From Diogma glabrata (taxonomy: Eukaryota > Arthropoda > Insecta > Diptera > Cylindrotomidae), in the NCBI GenBank assembly GCA_963693315.1, contig OY856186.1:284228492-284292491 (forward strand): DNA of 64,000 bases. The letters are read 5' to 3'. Each line of letters begins with the position of its first letter. Within the stretch, counting starts at the first letter, position 1. The translations under genes and the position numbers were made by a program. Under the pieces are notes generated by a model, which saw nothing but the letters and a program-made list of their open reading frames with translations, was not told the origin of the DNA and ran no database searches. Positions 56,051 to 64,000 of the stretch are shown one piece after another.

Positions 56051-56955
56051 GATTAGATTAGATTAGATTAGAAAGGGTTGGACAAGTTGCACGAGGCAGA
56101 ACTTCTCCTGGGACGCAGACTCTACGGTTCATAGCGCCGTGTCCGAGTTTGGTCTCATAACAACTATTCTACAAACCTTTCTGTGAGTTTAATAAAATCT
56201 AAAACCAACTATATAGGCAACAGTATGATTGTGACACCCTCTACAGTTGGAGAGCCAAAAATCCTAGCTCTGACATTAGAAAAGGATGGACATTGGACAT
56301 ATACACAAAACGGGATCCGAGTCTTCCTCCTCTTTAAGACAACACCAACACACAGTACTTTCACTAAGTCCCATGGTAAAAAAGTGTTTAGTTAGATGTC
56401 CATGTCCTGTAAGGACACCTTCCACAGTGCTGAGAATTTTCCTCTTCAGACTTAAAAGAAAATTATCATTTTTATCTGAAATGCTAAAAACCATCTTACT
56501 TTGTCTGCTGTCGATGACGCATTCTACAAAGCCGTCATCTTGAGGTCGGCATCAACCTTTAATAGTGACAAGGCAAACGTTTTGGATAACGCCAAGGCGG
56601 GTTCTGGACCTGAGTACTTCATGCCCGCTCCAGTCCTTGCAAGTTCATCCGCTTTTATGTTGGCCGGAATGCCACTATGACCTGGAACCTACCGCAAAGT
56701 GATATTGTTGTGTTTCGCTATCTTACAAAGATTTTTCCTACACTCATTGAAGAGTTTGGAAGTATAGTCTCCGCGTTTACCAGTGCTTTGATAGCTGTTT
56801 GGCTATCCGAACAGATGCAGATTTTTTTTCCTTGTAGACGAAGTAGAGTTATTAGATGTGTGCATTCATTGATAGCATATACCTCCGCTTGAAGAACAGT
56901 ACAAAATCGTTCAAGCGAAAATTTCTTGCTGTTTATGACATTATCTGCTTCCAGG
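56051..56955 (-). pseudogene. LINE RNase H fragment, unit C
   Basis: Same dead fragment as in unit A, one diagnostic base different near the 3' tail. Confidence 0.85.
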
Positions 56956-58077
56956 TAGGGTTGCACCGATTAATCGGTAGATAATCGGCCAATTTGCCGA
57001 TTAATCGGTATCGGCATATTTGTCTGATTAATCCGCCGATTATCAACATATTTTTTTCCATCGGATATCACATTTTCAACACAACAAGCTCTAAATTCTA
57101 AAACGCAATAATCAATTATAGTTGTAGACAATTTAAAATTAAGGACTGCGACATTTCTGGTTACGGTGAACTCTCCTAACTCGGCGAATCTTCTGAAAAT
57201 ATTATTATGAGTGCTATATAGATTTCATTTATATATTTCAGTGTAATTCATTATCTCAGCATCTTTATCACAGCGAATCTAAATTTCGAGAATTGCGTGA
57301 TTTTTGGCTTGAAGACTTATTTCCAAAGATTCATCATAACTTCGGTTCTAGTAAAAATAGAAATTTTTTTCTGTTTTATTTTAAAGCTAAAAGATGGAAT
57401 TTTTTAAAAGTGTTATATAAAAAAATTATTAACAAATTCCTATTGTTATAAACAAATAAAATGTTAAAATCGATTTTCAGTCACACAATTTCAGTCAAAT
57501 CAAAAATGTCTTGATAACATTTTGTCTTAATCTGTTCCGCATGTTAAAGAATGACCCATCTATGGAATTTTTTGTCGTCCCACGCTCGATAACTTAATTT
57601 ATTTCTAACAGTAAAAATCATTTCTTCATTAATTAAAAATACGTATTTTATAGGAAATTAAACGTAGAACACGATGATCACACTAAAAACTCATTTCGTG
57701 GGTGATGCGATTTCTCAAGTTAGTAGTTAAAAAAAATATTTAAATAGTTTAAAAATAATAATACACAATAAAAAATTGATTTCCTTTATTTTGTTAAACA
57801 AATTTGACAGATCTAAAAAATGTGACTTTTTTGTGTTCGATTCTCAAATATTTTAAGGAAAAAATTGAAAAAATAAAAGTAGCACTACAAAAACAAATGC
57901 AAAACTGAAAGAGTTTTGCCCGCTCTGAGGTCAAAACGTAAATCGAAAAACGAAAACGCTATTAGTCTCAAATGTGCTGGTCTACCATTATACAATAGAA
58001 TAACAACAATTACAGAAAAAATATTCGAAGACGCAATATTGATTTACTATTAATCAATTAATTTACGATTAAATTTA
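56956..58077. repeat. hAT end, foldback and MITE fragments, unit C
   Basis: Counterpart of 40795-41916 with no difference I could see. Confidence 0.75.
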
Positions 58078-58756
58078 CAGGTCGTTCAATAAGTCCGTAG
58101 GATAAGTAAGAAAAAAACAACATTTTGACAAAACTCGATTTTTTTATTCAACATAGTTGCCTTCGAGGGCGATACAACGAGTATAGCGATTTTCCAACTT
58201 TTCTATACCACTTTTATAGTACGATTTCTCTTTCTCGTCAAAATAGGCCTCAGTTTCAGCGATTACTTCATCATTGGACTTAAATTTCTTTCCAGCAAGC
58301 ATTCTCTTGAGATCTGAAAACAGGAAAAAGTCGCTGGGGGCTAAATCTGGAGAATATGGTGGGTGGGTAAGCAATTCAAAGCCCAATTCATTCAATTTTG
58401 CCATCGTTTTCATCGATCTGTGACACGGTGCATTATCTTGGTGAAACAACACTTTTTTCTTTTGCAAATGTGGCCGTTTCTTTGCGATTTCAGCCTTCAA
58501 TCGATCCAAAAGTTCACAGTAATACTCGCTGTTGATGGTGGTTCCTTTTTGGAGATAGTCGATGAATATTATTCCGTTCGTATCCCAAAATACAGACGCC
58601 ATCACCTTACCGGCCGACTGTTGCGTCTTTGCTCGCTTTGGATTCGGTTCGTCGACTGCTGTCCACTAAGCTGACTGTCTTTTGGATTCTGGTGTGTAAT
58701 TGTGAAGCCATGTCTCATCCATTGTCACATATCTACGATAGAATTCCCTTTTATTG
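58078..58756 (-). pseudogene. mariner transposase C-terminal half, unit C
   Basis: Counterpart of the unit A fragment with the same nonsense codon and junction. The A/G difference at 58324 is synonymous in the transposase frame. Confidence 0.92.
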
Positions 58757-59098
58757 CAAAGTCAAAGTCAAAGTCAAAGTCAAAGTCAAAGTCAAAGTCA
58801 AAGTCAAAGTCAAAGTCAAAGTCAAAGTCAAAGTCAAAGTCAAAGTCAGAGTCAAAGTCAAAGTCAAAGTCAAAGTCAAAGTCAAAGTCAAAGTCAAAGT
58901 CAAAGTCAAAGTCAAAGTCAAAGTCAAAGTCAAAGTCAAAGTCAAAGTCAAAGTCAAAGTCAAAGTCAAAGTCAAAGTCAAAGTCAAAGTCAAAGTCAAA
59001 GTCAAAGTCAAAGTCAAAGTCAAAGTCAAAGTCAAAGTCAAAGTCAAAGTCAAAGTCAAAGTCACAGTCACAGTCACAGTCACAGTCAAAGTCAAAGT
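58757..59098 (+). repeat. CAAAGT hexamer satellite, block 5
   Basis: Only about 342 bp, with one CAGAGT near 58847 and four CACAGT copies near 59063. It separates unit C from the second hAT-like copy. Confidence 0.97.
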
Positions 59099-59656
59099 CA
59101 GCGTTGGTTAAAAACACTGTTTTTTTTAAAAAAAACAAAAAAAACTGTTTTTTTTGTTTAAAACGCGTTTTTTATTGTTTAAAACAGTTTTTTTTGTTTT
59201 TTTTGTGTTTTTTTTGTTTTTTTTGTGTTTTTTTTGTTTTTTTTGTGTTTATTTTGTTTTGAATATGTTATATGCTACGAATATTCGTTTTTGTTAGTTT
59301 TAAATGAAAATATGTAATTGGAGTGAATAAACTTCAAAGAAATTAAGTATCCTAAATATTCTCAGATTATTAAAGATTTTCAAGATTTCCATGATTCTCT
59401 AGGTTATCTGAAAATTTTTTTAAATTTTAATGACGTTTAAGGTGCTAAAAGGTTTCTTAAGATTATCAAATGTATTAAAAACGGTAAAACACGACAGTGC
59501 ACAACAGTTATATTGAATAGCAAATAAGCAGCATTGCAATATTTAAAAAAAAACAATTTTTGTTTAAAACATTGTTTTTTTTAAAAAAAACAATTTGTTT
59601 TAAACACTGTTTTAAACAGTGTTTAAAACAAAAGTGTTTAAAACAAACCAACTCTG
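59099..59656. mobile_element. 558-bp hAT-like element in the satellite, copy 2
   Basis: Same length as copy 1, offset 4935 bp, with the same termini and the same CACAGT-rich left flank. At least one base differs (GCTTTGAATATG in copy 1, GTTTTGAATATG here). Identical flanks mean it was duplicated with its surroundings rather than inserted twice. Confidence 0.78.
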
Positions 59657-60943
59657 GTCAAAGTCAAAGTCAAAGTCAAAGTCAAAGTCAAAGTCAAAGT
59701 CAAAGTCAAAGTCAAAGTCAAAGTCAAAGTCAAAGTCAAAGTCAAAGTCAAAGTCAAAGTCAAAGTCAAAGTCAAAGTCAAAGTCAAAGTCAAAGTCAAA
59801 GTCAAAGTCAAAGTCAAAGTCAAAGTCAAAGTCAAAGTCAAAGTCAAAGTCAAAGTCAAAGTCAAAGTCAAAGTCAAAGTCAAAGTCAAAGTCAAAGTCA
59901 AAGTCAAAGTCAAAGTCAAAGTCAAAGTCAAAGTCAAAGTCAAAGTCAAAGTCAAAGTCAAAGTCAAAGTCAAAGTCACAGTCACAGTCACAGTCACAGT
60001 CAAAGTCAAAGTCAAAGTCAAAGTCAAAGTCAAAGTCAAAGTCAAAGTCAAAGTCAAAGTCAAAGTCAAAGTCAAAGTCAAAGTCAAAGTCAAAGTCAAA
60101 GTCAAAGTCAAAGTCAAAGTCAAAGTCAAAGTCAAAGTCAAAGTCAAAATCAAAGTCAAAGTCAAAGTCAAAGTCAAAATCAAAGTCAAAGTCAAAGTCA
60201 AAGTCAAAGTCAATGTCAAAATCAAAGTCAAAGTTAAAGTCAAAGTCAAAGTCAAAGTCAAAGTAAGTCAAAGTCAAAGTTAAAGTCAAAGTCAAAGTCA
60301 AAGTCAAAGTCAAAGTCAAAGTCAAAGTCAAAGTCAAAGTCAAAGTCAAAGTCAAAGTCAAAGTCAAAGTCAAAGTCAAAGTCAAAGTCAAAGTCAAAGT
60401 CAAAGTCAAAGTTAAAGTCAAAGTCAAAGTCAAAGTCAAAGTCAAAGTCAAAGTCAAATTCAAAGTCAAATTCAAAGTCAAAGTCAAAGTCAAAGTCAAA
60501 GTCAAAGTCAAAGTCAAAGTCAAAGTCAAAGTCAAAGTCAAAGTCAAAGTCAAAGTCAAAGTCAAAGTCAAAGTCAAAGTCAAAGTCAAAGTCAAAGTCA
60601 AAGTCAAAGTCAAAGTCAAAGTCAAAGTCAAAGTCAAAGTCAAAGTCAAAGTCAAAGTCAAAGTCAAAGTCAAAGTCAAAGTCAAAGTCAAAGTCAAAGT
60701 CAAAGTCAAAGTCAAAGTCAAAGTCAAAGTCAAAGTCAAAGTCAAAGTCAAAGTCAAAGTCAAAGTCAAAGTCAAAGTCAAAGTCAAAGTCAAAGTCAAA
60801 GTCAAAGTCAAAGTCAAAGTCAAAGTCAAAGTCAAAGTCAAAGTCAAAGTCAAAGTCAAAGTCAAAGTCAAAGTCAAGGTCAAGGTCAAGGTCAAGGTCA
60901 AAGTCAAAGTCTAAATCATATTCAAAGTCAAAGTCAAAGACAA
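59657..60943 (+). repeat. CAAAGT hexamer satellite, block 6
   Basis: About 1.3 kb, a near-duplicate of block 4 with the same marker order: CACAGT near 59977, CAATGTCAAAATC near 60211, AAGTAAGTC near 60261, two CAAATT near 60456-60472, CAAGGT near 60874. Confidence 0.97.
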
Positions 60944-61848
60944 GATTAGATTAGATTAGATTAGAAAGGGTTGGACAAGTTGCACGAGGCAGAACTTCTC
61001 CTGGGACGCAGACTCTACGGTTCATAGCGCCGTGTCCGAGTTTGGTCTCATAACAACTATTCTACAAACCTTTCTGTGAGTTTAATAAAATCTAAAACCA
61101 ACTATATAGGCAACAGTATGATTGTGACACCCTCTACAGTTGGAGAGCCAAAAATCCTAGCTCTGACATTAGAAAAGGATGGACATTGGACATATACACA
61201 AAACGGGATCCGAGTCTTCCTCCTCTTTAAGACAACACCAACACACAGTACTTTCACTAAGTCCCATGGTAAAAAAGTGTTTAGTTAGATGTCCATGTCC
61301 TGTAAGGACACCTTCCACAGTGCTGAGAATTTTCCTCTTCAGACTTAAAAGAAAATTATCATTTTTATCTGAAATGCTAAAAACCATCTTACTTTGTCTG
61401 CTGTCGATGACGCATTCTACAAAGCCGTCATCTTGAGGTCGGCATCAACCTTTAATAGTGACAAGGCAAACGTTTTGGATAACGCCAAGGCGGGTTCTGG
61501 ACCTGAGTACTTCATGCCCGCTCCAGTCCTTGCAAGTTCATCCGCTTTTATGTTGGCCGGAATGCCACTATGACCTGGAACCTACCGCAAAGTGATATTG
61601 TTGTGTTTCGCTATCTTACAAAGATTTTTCCTACACTCATTGAAGAGTTTGGAAGTATAGTCTCCGCGTTTACCAGTGCTTTGATAGCTGTTTGGCTATC
61701 CGAACAGATGCAGATTTTTTTTCCTTGTAGACGAAGTAGAGTTATTAGATGTGTGCATTCATTGATAGCATATACCTCCGCTTGAAGAACAGTACAAAAT
61801 CGTTCAAGCGAAAATTTCTTGCTGTTTATGACATTATCTGCTTCCAGG
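60944..61848 (-). pseudogene. LINE RNase H fragment, unit D
   Basis: Same dead fragment as in unit C. Confidence 0.85.
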
Positions 61849-62970
61849 TAGGGTTGCACCGATTAATCGGTAGATAATCGGCCAATTTGCCGATTAATCG
61901 GTATCGGCATATTTGTCTGATTAATCCGCCGATTATCAACATATTTTTTTCCATCGGATATCACATTTTCAACACAACAAGCTCTAAATTCTAAAACGCA
62001 ATAATCAATTATAGTTGTAGACAATTTAAAATTAAGGACTGCGACATTTCTGGTTACGGTGAACTCTCCTAACTCGGCGAATCTTCTGAAAATATTATTA
62101 TGAGTGCTATATAGATTTCATTTATATATTTCAGTGTAATTCATTATCTCAGCATCTTTATCACAGCGAATCTAAATTTCGAGAATTGCGTGATTTTTGG
62201 CTTGAAGACTTATTTCCAAAGATTCATCATAACTTCGGTTCTAGTAAAAATAGAAATTTTTTTCTGTTTTATTTTAAAGCTAAAAGATGGAATTTTTTAA
62301 AAGTGTTATATAAAAAAATTATTAACAAATTCCTATTGTTATAAACAAATAAAATGTTAAAATCGATTTTCAGTCACACAATTTCAGTCAAATCAAAAAT
62401 GTCTTGATAACATTTTGTCTTAATCTGTTCCGCATGTTAAAGAATGACCCATCTATGGAATTTTTTGTCGTCCCACGCTCGATAACTTAATTTATTTCTA
62501 ACAGTAAAAATCATTTCTTCATTAATTAAAAATACGTATTTTATAGGAAATTAAACGTAGAACACGATGATCACACTAAAAACTCATTTCGTGGGTGATG
62601 CGATTTCTCAAGTTAGTAGTTAAAAAAAATATTTAAATAGTTTAAAAATAATAATACACAATAAAAAATTGATTTCCTTTATTTTGTTAAACAAATTTGA
62701 CAGATCTAAAAAATGTGACTTTTTTGTGTTCGATTCTCAAATATTTTAAGGAAAAAATTGAAAAAATAAAAGTAGCACTACAAAAACAAATGCAAAACTG
62801 AAAGAGTTTTGCCCGCTCTGAGGTCAAAACGTAAATCGAAAAACGAAAACGCTATTAGTCTCAAATGTGCTGGTCTACCATTATACAATAGAATAACAAC
62901 AATTACAGAAAAAATATTCGAAGACGCAATATTGATTTACTATTAATCAATTAATTTACGATTAAATTTA
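61849..62970. repeat. hAT end, foldback and MITE fragments, unit D
   Basis: Counterpart of 40795-41916 with no difference I could see. Confidence 0.75.
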
Positions 62971-63649
62971 CAGGTCGTTCAATAAGTCCGTAGGATAAGT
63001 AAGAAAAAAACAACATTTTGACAAAACTCGATTTTTTTATTCAACATAGTTGCCTTCGAGGGCGATACAACGAGTATAGCGATTTTCCAACTTTTCTATA
63101 CCACTTTTATAGTACGATTTCTCTTTCTCGTCAAAATAGGCCTCAGTTTCAGCGATTACTTCATCATTGGACTTAAATTTCTTTCCAGCAAGCATTCTCT
63201 TGAGATCTGAAAACAGGAAAAAGTCGCTGGGGGCTAAATCTGGAGAATATGGTGGGTGGGTAAGCAATTCAAAGCCCAATTCATTCAATTTTGCCATCGT
63301 TTTCATCGATCTGTGACACGGTGCATTATCTTGGTGAAACAACACTTTTTTCTTTTGCAAATGTGGCCGTTTCTTTGCGATTTCAGCCTTCAATCGATCC
63401 AAAAGTTCACAGTAATACTCGCTGTTGATGGTGGTTCCTTTTTGGAGATAGTCGATGAATATTATTCCGTTCGTATCCCAAAATACAGACGCCATCACCT
63501 TACCGGCCGACTGTTGCGTCTTTGCTCGCTTTGGATTCGGTTCGTCGACTGCTGTCCACTAAGCTGACTGTCTTTTGGATTCTGGTGTGTAATTGTGAAG
63601 CCATGTCTCATCCATTGTCACATATCTACGATAGAATTCCCTTTTATTG
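62971..63649 (-). pseudogene. mariner transposase C-terminal half, unit D
   Basis: Same as in unit C, with the nonsense codon and the direct junction into hexamer repeats. Confidence 0.92.
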
Positions 63650-64000
63650 CAAAGTCAAAGTCAAAGTCAAAGTCAAAGTCAAAGTCAAAGTCAAAGTCAA
63701 AGTCAAAGTCAAAGTCAAAGTCAAAGTCAAAGTCAAAGTCAAAGTCAAAGTCAGAGTCAAAGTCAAAGTCAAAGTCAAAGTCAAAGTCAAAGTCAAAGTC
63801 AAAGTCAAAGTCAAAGTCAAAGTCAAAGTCAAAGTCAAAGTCAAAGTCAAAGTCAAAGTCAAAGTCAAAGTCAAAGTCAAAGTCAAAGTCAAAGTCAAAG
63901 TCAAAGTCAAAGTCAAAGTCAAAGTCAAAGTCAAAGTCAAAGTCAAAGTCAAAGTCAAAGTCAAAGTCAAAGTCAAAGTCAAAGTCAAAGTCAAAGTCAA
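63650..64000 (+). repeat. CAAAGT hexamer satellite, block 7 (cut by window edge)
   Basis: Continues past the window. It resembles block 5 in having one CAGAGT variant (near 63752), but lacks the CACAGT group by 64000, so it is already longer than block 5. Confidence 0.97.

Larger units (their letters stand above)
56051..58756. repeat. composite higher-order unit C
   Basis: A 2706-bp copy of the unit without the 12-bp duplication. It has A at 56084 (A and B have T) and G at 58324 (A and B have A), both shared with unit D. Confidence 0.95.
60944..63649. repeat. composite higher-order unit D
   Basis: A 2706-bp copy 4893 bp after unit C. It shares with C the bases A at 60977 and G at 63217. Confidence 0.95.

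Overview
ORGANISM AND OVERALL CHARACTER. The window is AT-rich eukaryotic DNA that looks like an arthropod, probably insect, genome. It carries CR1-like and RTE-like non-LTR retrotransposons, mariner relics with a D34D catalytic motif, hAT-type elements with 8-bp target duplications, and several foldback or MITE-like elements. I see no host protein-coding gene, rRNA, tRNA, operon or CRISPR array. Almost everything recognisable is transposon or satellite. The species assignment is inference. LAYOUT. 1-3583 is AT-rich with one short MITE. 3592-5706 is a complete non-autonomous hAT-type element with a perfect 8-bp target duplication and a nested foldback repeat. 6200-7770 is a decayed CR1-like retrotransposon, and 8278-10110 a 5'-truncated LINE with a 533-codon open reverse transcriptase frame. 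10642-12160 holds two candidate MITEs. 13515-15411 is a composite with three copies of one terminal sequence, an acidic coding scrap, a 95-bp hairpin and a 127-bp scrap of the RTE element found later. 16212-20014 is a 3.8-kb element with 1.2-1.3-kb terminal inverted repeats built from 142-bp subrepeats; it encloses an ORF with DTDILIILL and FHAYTGSD motifs. 20734-21728 is a hairpin interrupted by an 880-bp foldback element. 22636-25800 is a CR1-like retrotransposon with an intact 1007-residue endonuclease-reverse transcriptase. 28095-31439 is a young RTE-like insertion (15-bp target duplication, A40 tail) with a frameshift. SATELLITE HALF. From about 32180 to the right edge the window is a satellite of the hexamer CAAAGT, about 19 kb in seven blocks, with a decayed left edge and an adjoining TTCAAA array. 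Embedded in it are four near-identical 2.7-kb composite units (A 39890-42595, B 46015-48732, C 56051-58756, D 60944-63649) and two copies of a 558-bp hAT-like element (54164-54721, 59099-59656). Each unit is the same patchwork of dead transposon pieces: a LINE RNase H end with a (TAATC)n tail, a hAT end, a foldback fragment, a MITE end and the C-terminal half of a mariner transposase. All junctions are identical, so the units multiplied by duplication with their satellite flanks. Two diagnostic base differences and one private 12-bp duplication group them as (A,B) and (C,D). CODING CAVEAT. Five of the six reading frames of CAAAGT lack stop codons, so the very long low-complexity ORFs between 32 and 64 kb are not genes. 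HOW IT WORKS TOGETHER. There is no metabolic or regulatory system here. The recoverable biology is transposon nesting, satellite turnover and higher-order repeat formation. The best candidate for something undescribed is the long-TIR element at 16212-20014; the next is the transposon-patchwork higher-order repeat in the hexamer satellite.
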